From NCBI RefSeq assembly GCF_018588885.1, contig NZ_JAFFIW010000009.1, forward strand, positions 62,001-126,000: DNA of 64,000 bases. Reading direction: 5' to 3'. Positions within the stretch are counted from its first letter, which is position 1; each line of letters opens with the position of its first letter. The notes below the pieces were generated by a model. It was not told the origin of the DNA. It did not search any database and saw only the letters and a program-made list of their open reading frames with translations. Made by a program: the position numbers and the translations under genes. The DNA comes from Mesorhizobium sp. dw_380. Lineage in GTDB: Bacteria > Pseudomonadota > Alphaproteobacteria > Rhizobiales > Rhizobiaceae. Positions 16,458 to 27,200 of this stretch are shown piece by piece.

Positions 16458-17061
16458 CGATATCCCCCGCGGGAGGTCACAGGGAAGGAAGCCGAGTTAC
16501 CTGCTGTTGGCGCGGAAGCTTTAGCGATGGCTAATGTTTGATGCTGGCGGAAGGCGGTGACACCTCCATCGCCTGCCGAAGATCGGGTCTCCGATCGGCC
16601 CGGCGTCCTCCGCCAGAGGCGCGGGCTTTCACTCACGGTCGGGAAAGACATGACCGGCAAGCAGGGCACGACCTATGGCGTCAGCGTTTTTGAAAAGCCC
16701 ATTGGCGCACTGTGCTGACTACCAAAGACAAAGCCAAAGCCAAAGCGCCGTCGATGGCCAAGGAGATCGGCGACAAGGCCCGGATTGAAGAGATGGCTCC
16801 GAAGAAGCGTTAGCCAAAATGATGGCCGGCGCCCGTTGGGCGGGGGGCTTGGGGTAAGGCGCCGGCCAGGCGGAGCAGGTCCGCCGCCAGATAAGCTAAC
16901 GGGCGGGCCGCTCGGGCCTATGGTGCGATCGCGGAAAGAGGCCGTTGGCCTTGCAGGTGCTCGCCAAAGCCTGTGCGCTGTTCAAGGATCGGGCCGTCGG
17001 GATCGGTCGAGAGACCGGCCTCTTCTGGGCTGATCTCTCCTGCCTCGCCCGACCTGAGCTC
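16458..17061. other. Non-coding stretch between the tRNA hotspot and the sugar operon
   Basis: About 600 bp without a convincing gene. CTGGCGGA near 16543 and TCCGCCAG near 16611 are inverted and bracket a GC-rich, hairpin-rich 75-bp segment. A 33-codon Lys/Ala-rich frame starting with GTG (16712-16813) has no ribosome site and is not called. Confidence 0.4.
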
Positions 17062-17832
17062 TCAAGGCGGCAGCAGCCGGAAATCATTGCCCTCGGGCAG
17101 CAATTGGCCGCCGTCGACGATAATGGTCGTGCCGGTGATGTAGCTCGCGTCGTCCGAGGCGAGGAACAGGAAGGCGTTGGCGACGTCGCGGGGGCTGCCG
17201 AGCCGGCCGAGCGGGATGGAATCCTCCATGTTCTTGATATAGGCGGCGCCGCGATGCAGCTCAATCGCTTCGGTGAGGATGTTGCCGGGCTCGACGCCGT
17301 TGACGGTGATGCCGTAGCCGGAAAATTCCAGCGCGGCCGCGCGGATGAAGCCGTTGATGCCGGCCTTGCTGGCCGAATAGTGGCCGTGGCCCGGGCTGGT
17401 CACATGCGGACCGGTGATCGAGGAGGTGTAGAGCATGAGCCCGAAGCGCTGCGCCTTCATCGGCACCAGCGCCGCGCGGCTGGCATTGAAGGTGCCGCGC
17501 AGATTGACGGCCATGACGCGGTCCCAGTCGTCGGCGCTGGTGTTTTCGATAAGCTGCCAAGGATAGATGCCGGCATTCTGCACGATGATGTCGAGGCGGC
17601 CGTGGTGCTTCAGCGCCAGCGCCACCGCCGCCTCGGCGTCGCTCATTTGCGAGATGTCGGTGCGGATGAAGGGGACGCCGAGTTCGTCCGCTGTCGCTTG
17701 CCCGGCCTCGACCTCAGTATCGGCGAGCAACAGCTGCGCGCCTTCTTCGGCGAAGCGCAGCGCGATGCCCTTGCCGATGCCCCGCGCGCTGCCGATGATC
17801 AGCGCCACCTTGTCTTTCAGTCGTCCGGTCAT
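17062..17832 (-). CDS. SDR-family NAD(P)-dependent oxidoreductase
   Basis: A 256-residue classical short-chain dehydrogenase. The cofactor turn is GSARGIGKG (residues 14-22), with LADTEVE after beta-2 (Asp there favours NAD), VQNAGIY, and the catalytic Ser-Tyr-Lys in SSITG and HYSASKAG. The C-terminus has the usual ITGTTIIVDGGQ. The substrate is probably the sugar or polyol carried by the ABC system of the same operon. The ATG at 17832 lies 13 bp after the permease stop; longer in-frame readings overlap the permease. Confidence 0.92.
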   Translation of the reverse strand: MTGRLKDKVALIIGSARGIGKGIALRFAEEGAQLLLADTEVEAGQATADELGVPFIRTDISQMSDAEAAVALALKHHGRLDIIVQNAGIYPWQLIENTSADDWDRVMAVNLRGTFNASRAALVPMKAQRFGLMLYTSSITGPHVTSPGHGHYSASKAGINGFIRAAALEFSGYGITVNGVEPGNILTEAIELHRGAAYIKNMEDSIPLGRLGSPRDVANAFLFLASDDASYITGTTIIVDGGQLLPEGNDFRLLPP

Positions 17833-17845
17833 GCCTGCCGTCCTC

Positions 17846-18841
17846 TCATGCGAGTCTTTGGCGAATGGTTTGCTTGAAGGCGTCGAGCAGCACGGCGGCC
17901 AGCACCAGCAGGCCATGGATCACCTGGGTGAAGTTGGCCGGCAGCCCCATCAGGTTGATCGCGGTGTTGATGGCCGAGAGCAGAAGCACGCCGGCATAGA
18001 CGCCGGGCAGGGTGCCGACACCGCCCTTGAGGCTGACGCCGCCGATGACCACCGCCGCGAAGGCGTTGAACAGCAGGCCGACGCCGAGATTGGCGGTGGC
18101 GCCGGAGGTGCGGATCGCCAGCAGCCAACCGGCAAGGCCGGCAATGGCGCCGGCAAGCACGAAGGCGATCACGAGGTTGCGGTTCACCCGGATGCCAGCG
18201 CGAAAAGTCGCCGTCTCGTTGCCGCCGATCATCACCAGATGCCGGCCAAACGGTGTCTTGGCCATGATCAGAGAGAAGACGACGAAACAGGCGATGGCGA
18301 TCCAGGCTGTGAGCGGCAGGCCGATCAGGCGCTGGATGCCGAACCAGCGGATGGCTGGCGCCAGATCCTGCGCCGAGCGGCCACCCGAAATGACCAGCAC
18401 CAGGCCGCGCACCCAGATGTAGGACGCCAATGTGATGATGAAGGCGCTCATCTTCACCCGCACCACCAGAAACCCGTTGAAGGCGCCGATCAAGCCGCCA
18501 ACCGCCAATGCCAGCAGCAGCGACACCGGCACCATCAGCCATTCCGGATGCAGTTGAATGCCAAGGCCGATGCCCGAGGAACAAAACAGGATGCCGACCG
18601 CCATGGCGCTGAGCGCGGCAACCGATTCGACCGACAGGTCCATGTGACCGGCGATGATGACCAGCGCCAGGCCGATCGACATGACGCCGAGCACGCTCGA
18701 TGCCTCGATGATGTTGGCGAAGATACCGAGCTGAAAATAGTTCGGGATGAAGAGGGAAAAGACCACCAGCACGAAGACCAGCATGAACCAGACGAGGTTG
18801 TCGAGGACGAACTCCAGGGCGTGGCGCGTGCGGAGGTTCAT
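17846..18841 (-). CDS. CUT2-type sugar ABC transporter permease (RbsC-like)
   Basis: A 331-residue integral membrane protein with about nine hydrophobic helices, of the RbsC/FrcC/XylH family. The family loop AGHMDLSVESVAALSAM is present (residues ~63-79), as are the coupling segment GRHLVMIGGNETATFRAGI and the later AVVIGGVSLKGGVGTLPG motif. It is the single membrane subunit and would act as a homodimer with the ATPase encoded upstream at 20037-20801. It follows the binding-protein gene across an intercistronic hairpin. Confidence 0.94.
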   Translation of the reverse strand: MNLRTRHALEFVLDNLVWFMLVFVLVVFSLFIPNYFQLGIFANIIEASSVLGVMSIGLALVIIAGHMDLSVESVAALSAMAVGILFCSSGIGLGIQLHPEWLMVPVSLLLALAVGGLIGAFNGFLVVRVKMSAFIITLASYIWVRGLVLVISGGRSAQDLAPAIRWFGIQRLIGLPLTAWIAIACFVVFSLIMAKTPFGRHLVMIGGNETATFRAGIRVNRNLVIAFVLAGAIAGLAGWLLAIRTSGATANLGVGLLFNAFAAVVIGGVSLKGGVGTLPGVYAGVLLLSAINTAINLMGLPANFTQVIHGLLVLAAVLLDAFKQTIRQRLA

Positions 18842-18913
18842 GGCTGATCCGGCTGGCGCATGACCCGAAACTCAATTTTCGGTGACGATCTTGCGCGGAT
18901 TGGAGTTGCGGAG

Positions 18914-18945
18914 AGCGGCTCCGGACCGGGTGGCCCGGAGCCGCT
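18914..18945 (-). promoter_or_regulatory. Intercistronic hairpin between binding-protein and permease genes
   Basis: An 11-bp perfect stem (AGCGGCTCCGG at 18914-18924 with CCGGAGCCGCT at 18935-18945) with a 10-nt loop, directly after the binding-protein stop at 18957 and without a T-run. Such hairpins protect the upstream message from 3' decay or partly terminate, giving more binding protein than permease. Confidence 0.6.
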
Positions 18946-18956
18946 TATGCGACGGC

Positions 18957-19997
18957 CTATTCGACCGATTTAACAGTGTCCGTCGGCGCTTTCTGGTTGC
19001 CCCAGAAGGCCGGATTGTCGACGTTTTCCTTCGTGATGGCGGCACCCGGGATCTTGATGTTCGGGCCCCAGGTTTCCTTGGTGACGACGGATTTCAGGCC
19101 GAGCACGGTGTAGTCGCCGGGCTTGATCTCCTGCTTGTTGGCGACCTTGTCCATGAACATGGCGACGGCCGCCGCCTGCGCGTAGAGCGGCTGCTCGACT
19201 TCGACGTTGAGCCAGCCCTTGCGGATCAGGTCGAGGCCGACCGGAGCGCCGTTCGAGCTCATCAGCATAACGTCGCCCGGCTTCTTGCCGGCGGCCTCGA
19301 GCGAGGCGACGGCAGCGACCGAGAGATGTGCGGCATGGCTGAAGATCAGGTCGATGTCCGGATTGGCCAGCATCTGGTCGGCGACGATCGTGCCGGCGTT
19401 GCTTGCTTCCCATTGCATGGCCGGCAGCGAGATGATCTTGACGTCCGGGAACGCCTTCATCTTCTCCTCAAAGCCCTTCTGGATGTCGAGCGTGTAAGGG
19501 TCGCCGGGATCGCCGAGCACCTGCAGCACCTTGCCTTTGACCGACCCGTTCTTCGCCTTCAGCAGCTTCTCCGCCTGCTCCGCGGCGATGTGGCCGATCT
19601 CGACGGTACCCGCCACCGACGTGAAGTCGGAAGCTGTCGACGTGATCTGGCGGTCGAACTCGACCACCGGGATGCCGGCGGCGCGGGCCGCCTCGATCGA
19701 TGGCTTCAGCGCGTTGAAGTCCACCGCCGCCAGGATGATCGCCTTCGGCTTCAGCGCGATGACGTCGTTCATCTGCGATTGCTGCGCGTCGGTCTTGTTG
19801 TCGGCGTTCAGCGTCTTCATGTCGTAACCGACCTGTTTCAGGAACAGCTCCAGAGCGGTCACCGAGCCGGTCTGGAACTCGTCGAGCAGCGTCGGCACCA
19901 TGTAGTAGACGGTACCCCTGGACTGGGCGAATGCCGGCGTGAGCGTGGCAAAGGCCAGTGCCAGGATACCGAAGACAGCAAGAAGTATTCGCTTCAT
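18957..19997 (-). CDS. Periplasmic sugar-binding protein (type 1, RbsB-like)
   Basis: A 346-residue protein with a 25-residue signal peptide ([22 protein letters not shown]). The mature part is a two-lobe Peripla_BP_4 fold: the first-lobe segment [20 protein letters not shown], then [16 protein letters not shown], the [22 protein letters not shown] hinge region and [26 protein letters not shown]. These are features of binding proteins for CUT2 importers of ribose, fructose or related sugars. It is the most expressed member expected of the operon, consistent with the hairpin after it. The ligand is unknown. Confidence 0.92.
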   Translation of the reverse strand: MKRILLAVFGILALAFATLTPAFAQSRGTVYYMVPTLLDEFQTGSVTALELFLKQVGYDMKTLNADNKTDAQQSQMNDVIALKPKAIILAAVDFNALKPSIEAARAAGIPVVEFDRQITSTASDFTSVAGTVEIGHIAAEQAEKLLKAKNGSVKGKVLQVLGDPGDPYTLDIQKGFEEKMKAFPDVKIISLPAMQWEASNAGTIVADQMLANPDIDLIFSHAAHLSVAAVASLEAAGKKPGDVMLMSSNGAPVGLDLIRKGWLNVEVEQPLYAQAAAVAMFMDKVANKQEIKPGDYTVLGLKSVVTKETWGPNIKIPGAAITKENVDNPAFWGNQKAPTDTVKSVE

Positions 19998-20036
19998 GTC
20001 TTTGGCTCCCTGTTAAGCCGGACCCCTCTTTGTCCC

Positions 20037-20801
20037 TCAGCCTCCCGGTCCGGCACCGGCAAGCGTCTCGCCGGTGATCATGTTGATCACCGCATCGGGA
20101 CTTGTTTTGTTGCGCGCGACATCGCCCGCCACGACGCCTTGCCGGATCACCACGATCCGGTCGGCGACCTGAAAGGCCTGTTGCATGATATGGGTGATAA
20201 TGACGACGCCGATGCCCTGGCTCGCCACCTGGCGGATCATGTCGAGGCCGCGCCGCGTCTGCTCGACGCCAAGGGCGGCAAACGGCTCGTCGAGCAGCAC
20301 CAGCTTGCCGCCCCAGTGCACGAACCGGTTGAGCTCGATGGCCTGCCGCTGGCCGCCCGAAAGGTGCTCGACATTGGTGCGCAGTGAGGGGATGCGAGTG
20401 CCGGCGCTGGCCAGCGCCTTGCCGACGACGGCCTCCATGGCGCGCTCATCGAGCACGGGAATGCCGAAAATCTTACGGGTGATCTCGCGGCCCATGAAGA
20501 AATTCGCCACCACGTCGACATTGGTGCAGAGCGAAAGGTCCTGGTAGACGGTTTCGATGCCCGCCGCCTTCGCTTCGGCCGGCGACTTGGCAAGAAACTC
20601 CTTGCCCTCGAACAGCATGCGGCCCGAGGTCGGCTCCAGCCCGCCTGATATGATCTTGACCAGCGTCGACTTGCCGGCGCCGTTGTCGCCGAGCAGCGCC
20701 ACCACCTCGCCCTTGCCGATCGAGAAGCTGATGCCCTTCAGCGCTTCGATCGCGCCGTAATTCTTGGTGACGTTGTCGAGCACCAGCAGCGGTTCGCTCA
20801 T
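20037..20801 (-). CDS. CUT2-type sugar ABC transporter ATP-binding protein, single domain (FrcA-like)
   Basis: A 254-residue ATPase with one nucleotide-binding domain: Walker A GDNGAGKST (about residues 37-45), the Q-loop VYQDLSLCTNVDV, signature LSGGQRQAIELNRF and Walker B LVLLDEPFAALG. Most CUT2 systems use a ~500-residue fused double ATPase (RbsA), so this is the short FrcA-like kind that dimerises. The ATG at 20801 overlaps the ROK gene stop by 4 bp (ATGA), showing translational coupling; the long upstream in-frame extension overlaps ROK and is rejected. Confidence 0.93.
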   Translation of the reverse strand: MSEPLLVLDNVTKNYGAIEALKGISFSIGKGEVVALLGDNGAGKSTLVKIISGGLEPTSGRMLFEGKEFLAKSPAEAKAAGIETVYQDLSLCTNVDVVANFFMGREITRKIFGIPVLDERAMEAVVGKALASAGTRIPSLRTNVEHLSGGQRQAIELNRFVHWGGKLVLLDEPFAALGVEQTRRGLDMIRQVASQGIGVVIITHIMQQAFQVADRIVVIRQGVVAGDVARNKTSPDAVINMITGETLAGAGPGG

Positions 20802-21964
20802 GCGGCAATCTCCTTGGCGGCCAGGAGATCGCGACCGCGCTCGCGCTCGGCCGTGAACATCTGGCCGAAGCGCGGCGAGAAGACACCCGCAATGGCAAGG
20901 GCCGCCGCGCCGCGCAGCACGGCCTGCTGGCCGCCGCTTGCGACGATAACACGCGGCGTGTCGCGGTCGGCACGGGTCGCGACCGAATTGTGCAGCGGCG
21001 CCGCCGCCCGCGCCAGGCGCTCGAGCAGGTCCGGCGGCGCCAACCCGCCGAGCACGATCGTCTCGGGGTCGAAGAGGTTTTCGATGATGGCGATGGCATT
21101 GCGGAAGATCGGCGTGACTTCGGTCACCCAATCGGCGTCATTGCCGGTCCAGCGTCCTCGCGCTTCGAGCGAGAGGTAGCGTTCGAGGCAGCCCCGGTTG
21201 CCGCACGGACAGACCTCGCCGTCGGGAACGACGGGAATATGTCCGATCTCGCCGGCATTGCCCCAGGCGCCACGCAGCACGTTGCCGTCATGCATCATGG
21301 CGCTGCCCAGGCCGACGCCGAAATAGAGATAATAATATTCGGAATGGCGGGCGCCGATGCCGTAGAGCCGCTCACCCATCGCGGCCGCTGCCATGTCGCT
21401 CTCGAAGAACGCCGGCAATCCTGTCGCCGCCGTCAGCCGCTCGCGCAGCGCCACGTCCTTCCAGCCGGCCATTGTGGTCGGGCCGACGAAGCTCATGGAT
21501 TCCACGCCAAACGGTCCGGGAAGCGCCATGCCGATGCCGATGACACGGCCTCCAGCACGCCGTTCGGCGAGATCGTGAACCATGGCGCCGATCTGTTCGA
21601 AGGCATGGTCCGGCGTCGCGTTGGGCGCCTCGCGATGCGTGCTCTCGACGACATCGCCGCTGAGGTTGATCAACGCCGCATCTATTCCGAGCGGCGTCAG
21701 ATGGATGCCAACGGCGTAGCCACCTTCTGGATTGATGCGCAGCGTCGTTGGAGGCAGCCCGCGTCCCTTGGGTTCCTCGCGCACGGAGAGGATGTAGTCC
21801 TGGTCCTCCAGTTCGCGAACGATGGTCGACACGGTCTGGACGGTAAGCCCGACGCGCTTGGCAATATCGCCTCGGGCAATGGGGCCATGCAGGCGGATGG
21901 ACTCGAGCACGATGCGCCGGTTGTACGGCCGCCCGAACTCTTGATTGGTCCCCCGCAGCGCCAT
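20798..21964 (-). CDS. ROK-family transcriptional repressor of the sugar operon
   Basis: A 388-residue NagC/XylR-type regulator. An N-terminal winged helix (RRIVLESIRLHGPIARGDIA, KRVGLTVQTVSTIVREL) is followed by the ROK sugar-binding/ASKHA domain with the zinc motif CPCGNRGCLERYLS and GNAGEIGHIPV. It is the first gene of the operon and is translationally coupled to the ATPase, so it probably senses the transported sugar and represses its own operon. The ATG at 21964 follows AGGGGC; a TTG at 21988 is less likely. An 8-bp inverted repeat lies 37-71 bp upstream. Confidence 0.92.
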   Translation of the reverse strand: MALRGTNQEFGRPYNRRIVLESIRLHGPIARGDIAKRVGLTVQTVSTIVRELEDQDYILSVREEPKGRGLPPTTLRINPEGGYAVGIHLTPLGIDAALINLSGDVVESTHREAPNATPDHAFEQIGAMVHDLAERRAGGRVIGIGMALPGPFGVESMSFVGPTTMAGWKDVALRERLTAATGLPAFFESDMAAAAMGERLYGIGARHSEYYYLYFGVGLGSAMMHDGNVLRGAWGNAGEIGHIPVVPDGEVCPCGNRGCLERYLSLEARGRWTGNDADWVTEVTPIFRNAIAIIENLFDPETIVLGGLAPPDLLERLARAAAPLHNSVATRADRDTPRVIVASGGQQAVLRGAAALAIAGVFSPRFGQMFTAERERGRDLLAAKEIAA

Positions 21965-22000
21965 GGATTGTGCCCCTAGCTGACGCAAGGTCGCATCAAA

Positions 22001-22035
22001 GATTTATTCAGTCAAATGGAATTCAAAAATAAATC
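22001..22035. promoter_or_regulatory. Candidate ROK operator
   Basis: GATTTATT (22001-22008) and its reverse complement AATAAATC (22028-22035) flank a 19-bp AT-rich centre, 37 bp upstream of the ROK start. ROK repressors of the NagC/Mlc type bind AT-rich inverted repeats with TTATT/AATAA half-sites, so autoregulation is likely. The rest of the 21965-22212 gap shows no gene. Confidence 0.5.
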
Positions 22036-22212
22036 AGCGCCGAACACAAATGGGCCAAGCCCCATGGATGGCCCGGTCAGGACCTGCTGACCTGCTGCTC
22101 TTGGCCGATTGCCGGCGTATCGAACCCGTAGATAGAGTGGCTACTGCCTGGGGCGCCGGCCGGCAGAGCGGAATCAGAAATATGGAGCGCCAATGCCCCG
22201 GCTCTGATTGTC

Positions 22213-23517
22213 TCAGAGAAACCGCGCGACCTTCTTGCCTACAGTCAAGAAGCGCAGGGGATCGATCGCTTCGCCATTGTGGCGGACTTCATAGTGCAGA
22301 TGCGGGCCGGTCGAGCGGCCGCTGCTGCCGGTCTTGCCGATGATGGCGCCGGCGTCCAGTTTCTCGCCGACGGTCACGTCGATTTCGCTGAGATGCCCGT
22401 AACGGGTCGCAAAGCCGTTGCCGTGGTCGACTTCCACCATGCGGCCATAGCCACCGTTCCAGCCGGCCTTGGTGACGACACCGGGCGCGGTGACCCGCGC
22501 GGCCATTCCGACAGGCGCCCTGAAATCCATACCGGAATGCAGCGCGGCGGTGCCGAGAAGGGGATCGGTGCGCACGCCGAACGGGCTGGTGACGGAGTGG
22601 CCAGGAGCGGGGTTGGCAAGCGGCAGCCGGCGCGCTTCCTTCTTCAGTTGGTCGAGCGTGTCCAGGGCTTCGTCTAGCTCCTTGACCCTGCTGTCGAAGA
22701 TCATCGAACTGTCGAGCGGGATGAGGGGGCCGCCGACGTCACTTTCGTTCTTGCCGAAATCGCCGTCGACCGGCAGTCCGGCCGCCTGCAGCGCCTGCTG
22801 GATGGCATCGGCGCTCTTATACGCATTGTCCGCTAGGGTGCTGATGCGGGTGAGCTGTTCGTTCTCGATGGATTTCAGCGACTGGTTGATCGAGACGAAC
22901 AGTCTGTCGGCGCGATCGGCGGCTGAATCGTTGGGCAGCGGATCGGTGCGGGTCGACCACAAGGAGAACGGCCTGGTGTCGGCGGCGCCGAGGTCGGCGC
23001 TCAGGCTGGCGACCGCGTAGTTCGGCGCAGGCTCGTTGATGCTGCCGGTCACCTCGGCGTGCTTGTCGGGTTTGGCAGGCGCTGCCGGATCTTCGGCTGG
23101 CACCGTTGCGGCTTCATTCTCGGCGCGTTCGAGCAGAGGGCCAAGGCGGCCGTGACGCTGGCTGAGCTGCGTCTGGCGCTCAAGCAGTTCGCTGACCTTG
23201 GTCTCCATCAATTGCTGGTCGAGCAGCTGTCGGCTGGTGATGCGGTCGACCTGGGCGCGAAGCGCCGAGATGCGGTCCTCATAGGCCTGCTGCATGCGCG
23301 CCTGGCGCGCGGTGGTGGCGCCGATCAGGTCGTCGCGCAGCACGAGATAGGACGTGGCCAGGAGATATCCGATGGCAATGGCGGCGAGTGCTGAACCGAT
23401 GAATGCCGCGAGCCAGGGCCGGATGGTGAAGTGCCTGATCTCGTTGCCCCGGGCGATGATGACGGTGTGGGGTTCCTTGCGCCTGCCGAAGACTGCGGAC
23501 TGACCGGTTGCGTTCAC
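22213..23517 (-). CDS. M23 family metallopeptidase (LytM/murein hydrolase activator type)
   Basis: A 434-residue inner-membrane-anchored protein. One membrane helix lies at about residues 33-56 (WLAAFIGSALAAIAIGYLLA), followed by a long coiled-coil-like region (ARQARMQQAYEDRISALRAQ onward). The C-terminal LytM domain has the zinc ligands in HSGMDFRAP and HLHYEVRHNG, plus the GYGRMVEVDHGNGFATRYGHL core. It should cleave peptidoglycan cross-links or activate amidases during division. The catalytic His and Asp are present, so it is probably active. It is monocistronic. The 184 bp to its right contain no gene. Confidence 0.92.
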   Translation of the reverse strand: MNATGQSAVFGRRKEPHTVIIARGNEIRHFTIRPWLAAFIGSALAAIAIGYLLATSYLVLRDDLIGATTARQARMQQAYEDRISALRAQVDRITSRQLLDQQLMETKVSELLERQTQLSQRHGRLGPLLERAENEAATVPAEDPAAPAKPDKHAEVTGSINEPAPNYAVASLSADLGAADTRPFSLWSTRTDPLPNDSAADRADRLFVSINQSLKSIENEQLTRISTLADNAYKSADAIQQALQAAGLPVDGDFGKNESDVGGPLIPLDSSMIFDSRVKELDEALDTLDQLKKEARRLPLANPAPGHSVTSPFGVRTDPLLGTAALHSGMDFRAPVGMAARVTAPGVVTKAGWNGGYGRMVEVDHGNGFATRYGHLSEIDVTVGEKLDAGAIIGKTGSSGRSTGPHLHYEVRHNGEAIDPLRFLTVGKKVARFL

Positions 23518-23701
23518 GGGACCAAGCTTTCGTTTACGACACCACGACAGCTTGATTACACATTATTAGGGTTAACAAAGGCTTGCCGCAATGATCGCGC
23601 GGCAACGAATACACGCGGTGCGGGAAAAAGGTTGTATGAAGTCGGCCTGGAAATACCGATCCCGCGCAGGGCTGCCTCTGGCTCGGCGGTCCTCGCGCTC
23701 G

Positions 23702-24169
23702 TCAAAGCGCGCGGACGGCTTCCAGCACTTCCTCGGCATGGCCCTTGACCCGGACCTTGCGCCAGATCCGAGCGATGCGCCTGTCGCCGCCGATCAGGAA
23801 CGTCGCGCGTTCGACGCCCATGTATTTGCGGCCGTACATAGATTTCTCGACCCATAGATGATAGGCCTCGATCACCTTGCGCTCCTCGTCGGCGGCGAGG
23901 TCGATGGTGAGGTTGTATTTCGACTTGAACTTGTCATGCTTCTTGACGGGATCGGGCGACAGGCCGATCACGAGGGCGCCGGCCTTCTCGAATTCGGGTT
24001 TCAGCTGTGAAAAGCTGATCGCTTCTTGCGTGCAGCTTGTCGTGTCGTCCTGCGGGTAGAAGTAGAGCACCACGGAGTTGCCGGCGGATGCGGCAAGGCT
24101 GAGCGATCCGCCGCCATCGCGCGGCAGGTCGAATTGCGGCGCAAGATCACCCACGTCGAGGTCAGCCAT
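23702..24169 (-). CDS. bcp: Thioredoxin-dependent peroxiredoxin (Bcp/PrxQ)
   Basis: A 155-residue Bcp-type peroxiredoxin that reduces hydrogen and organic peroxides. The core is VVLYFYPQDDTTSCTQEAISFSQL; the peroxidatic Cys is in TTSCTQEA where most relatives have TPGCT. The usual second Cys five residues later is absent, so it is a one-Cys variant or uses a distant partner. ATFLIGGDRRIARIWRKV is the typical C-terminal strand. The ATG at 24169 gives the family start (LDVGDLAPQFDLP); longer frames run into the divergent AsmA-like gene. Confidence 0.93.
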   Translation of the reverse strand: MADLDVGDLAPQFDLPRDGGGSLSLAASAGNSVVLYFYPQDDTTSCTQEAISFSQLKPEFEKAGALVIGLSPDPVKKHDKFKSKYNLTIDLAADEERKVIEAYHLWVEKSMYGRKYMGVERATFLIGGDRRIARIWRKVRVKGHAEEVLEAVRAL

Positions 24170-24264
24170 ACCGATGCCCTTGTTTGAGGTTACGCGCGAA
24201 GCCACACCGATATAGTGTCGACCGGGGATTCGTCCACGAGCGAATTCGTACAACGGAAGATTGC

Positions 24265-27200
24265 GTGGATCAGGAGCAACCGCAGCACGAGAAGATCAGG
24301 TTCAGGCGTGACGAGATCACCGACCTGGGGGCCTTGCCGTCCGCGTGCCGCGTTCCACCGCTCGGTCAGGCGTCGATCGACCGCGGCTTTCGCATCCTTT
24401 CGCGCGTGTTCGCCGGCGTGCTCAGCCTCGTGCTGCTGGCGGCGGTCATTGTCTATCTGGTCGGGGTATCCGGCATCGGCTCCGAGCGGCTTCGGGCGGA
24501 AGCGGAAATCGCAATCGAGAAACTCGCCGGCGTCGATGTCGATGTCGCGGTCGGGCCGGCGCGTATCACGCTCGACAGTTCGAGCTTCGTCGCGCTTCAG
24601 GTCAGCGACGTCAGCCTGAAGACCGCGGACGGCAAGCCGATGGCGGATGCCGGCCGCGTGCGCTTCGGCATGCGCCTGATACCGCTGCTGTGGGGAGAGG
24701 TGCGGCTGACCAGCGCCAGGATCTCCGATGCGCGCATCGTCACGGCGGCGATGCCGTCCGGCGGCGACTGGACCGCCGAATTGCGCAATGAGAACGGGCT
24801 CGTCGATCCGGAGAAACTGTCCGACGCGGTGTTCGGCAACATCCATCGCGCGCTCGACGCGGTGCGGGAAGATTCGATGCGCCGGATCGATCTCGCCAAT
24901 GTCGAATTCGTGCTGCCCGATACCGGATCGATCAAACTGGTCAGAGTAGCCGACGCCAAAGTCGTTCAGTCGGGGCCGGGCGGCATGGAGTTTTCCTCCG
25001 AGGCGGATGTCGATGGCAGAAAGGTCAGCGTTGCCGCTTCCGCCACCCGCGACATCGCGGCGCACCGGGTGACGGCGCTGAACGCGAGCATCGATCTGGC
25101 GGCTGCCGATGAAACGACGGCCGGCGCCGGCAAGTTGGGTGCGGTCGCGTTGACGCTGACAGGGTCGGAAGGATCCGGCACCAACGCATCACGGCTGACG
25201 GCGGCCCTGTCGTCGACCGGGTCGGTGCTGGACCTTGGCACGCGCGGATTGCTGCCGGCCGACGTCGATGTCAATGCGACGCTTGTCTATGGCAGCAACA
25301 AGATCCAGGTGGACAAGCTGCTCTTGAAAACCGGCCGGTCCTCTTTCGATTTTGGCGGCTCGATAGGGCCAAAGCCCGCGACAGGAGCAGCGGGCGAGGA
25401 ACCCTCCTATCGTTACGACCTGACCAGCGACGGTTCGACCCTGGCGCCTTCGGAATCGCCAGAGCCCGCGCTGAACTTCCTTGCGCGCATCGCCGGCGTC
25501 TACCAGACCAAGAGCCATAAATTGGTGGCCGAGCAGATCGCGGTTCGGTCCGCCGCTTCCAGCGAGGTGCTTGGCACCGCGGCCGTGGAATTCGTCGAGG
25601 GCAAGGCTCCCGGGATCAATCTGGCGCTCAACGTGCATGACATGCCGGTCTCGCACGTCAAGCAGCTGTGGCCGTGGTTTTCGGCGCGCAATGCGCGGCT
25701 CTGGGTGCTGGACAATCTGTTCGGCGGCCGCGTCGTCGATGCCAATCTCCAGTTTCAGGTGGTGCCGGATCGCCTTGGCAACGGTGTGCCGCTTTCGGCC
25801 GACGAGGTGTTCGGCCGCTTCCAGATCGAAGGATCGCGCTTTGATACGGCCGGCCGCATCCCGCCGATACGCGATGCGGTCGGCGTCGTCTCCTTCCACG
25901 GCAATGACGTCGACATCTCGCTCTCCTCGGGCAGCGTCTTCATGCCCAGCGGCCGTACCGTGGCGGCCAGCAACGGCACGCTGACGGTCAAGGCGGCGAA
26001 CCGTCCGCCGGCCATCGGCGCACTCGACATCGATGTCGAAGGGGAAGCGCCGGCTGTCGCCGAACTTGCCTCCTACGAACCGATCAACGCCATGCGCCAT
26101 GTCGGCTTCCTGCCGGACGACCTGTCGGGCAGCGTTACCGGCCATGTCAGGGCCAACATACCGTTGCAGTCCGGCGTCGACACATCGAAGCTCGACTGGC
26201 TGGTGTCGCTCGACTACACCGGCCTGTCGCTGGCCAAGCCGTTCGAGGGACAGACCGTGACGGATGCCGATGGTTCGATCACGGTCGACCCTGAAAAAGC
26301 GGTGATTTCCGCCAAGGCATCGCTGAACGGCATTCCGGCCGAACTCCACCTCCTCGAGCCGCTGGCGGATGATGGGCCGCCGCGCAGCCGCAAGGTGGCC
26401 CTGGTGCTCGACGACAAGATCCGCGCCGCCGCCATGCCCGGCCTGGCGCCGCTGCTGGGCGGAACGGTGAAGGTCGCGATCGACAAGAGCGGCAGCGGCA
26501 ATCAGAACGTATCGGCCGATCTGACCAATGCCAGGCTGGACATCCCCTGGGCCGGCTGGAGCAAGGGGGCAGGGGTTCCCGCCAACGTCACCTTCGTCAT
26601 GACAAAGGCCGGCGACACCACGACACTGTCCGATTTCAACCTCGACGGAAAAACATTCTCCATCGACGGCAGCATCATGCTGGTCAACGGCGCCTTGTCG
26701 TCGGCAAAGTTCAGCAAGGTCACCCTGAACCGGGGCGACGATGTGTCGGTGTCGGTGAAGCGGTCAGGCAAGGGCTATGCGGTCGACATCAATGGCAACG
26801 CGCTCGACGCTCGCTCCCTCATCAAGCAGTTCACTTCCGATGTGGACACCGCAACCAAGACGACGGGAACCGACAACATTTCCGTCAGCGCCGACGTTGA
26901 TCAACTGACCGGTTTCCACGACGAGCAACTGTCCAACCTGAAGCTCGATTACAGTGCCGCCGGCTCGAGGGTGAACGGGCTGAAGGTCAGCGCCACGGCG
27001 AGTTCCGGCGCCGCCATCACCATCAGCAACACCACCGGCGACGGCCGGCGGGCGCTCAACGTGCAGTCCGCGGACGCCGGCGCTATCCTCAGGTTCCTCA
27101 ATATCTATGAGCACATGGAAGGCGGATCGATCACGCTGGCGCTGACGGGGGCCGGCGACGGACCGATGAAGGGCAAGGTCGATACCAGCAACTTCTTCGT

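Noticed and set aside
16712..16813. 33-codon Lys/Ala-rich frame starting with GTG
   Set aside because: No ribosome site, low complexity and no homologous pattern known to me; too little support to call a gene.
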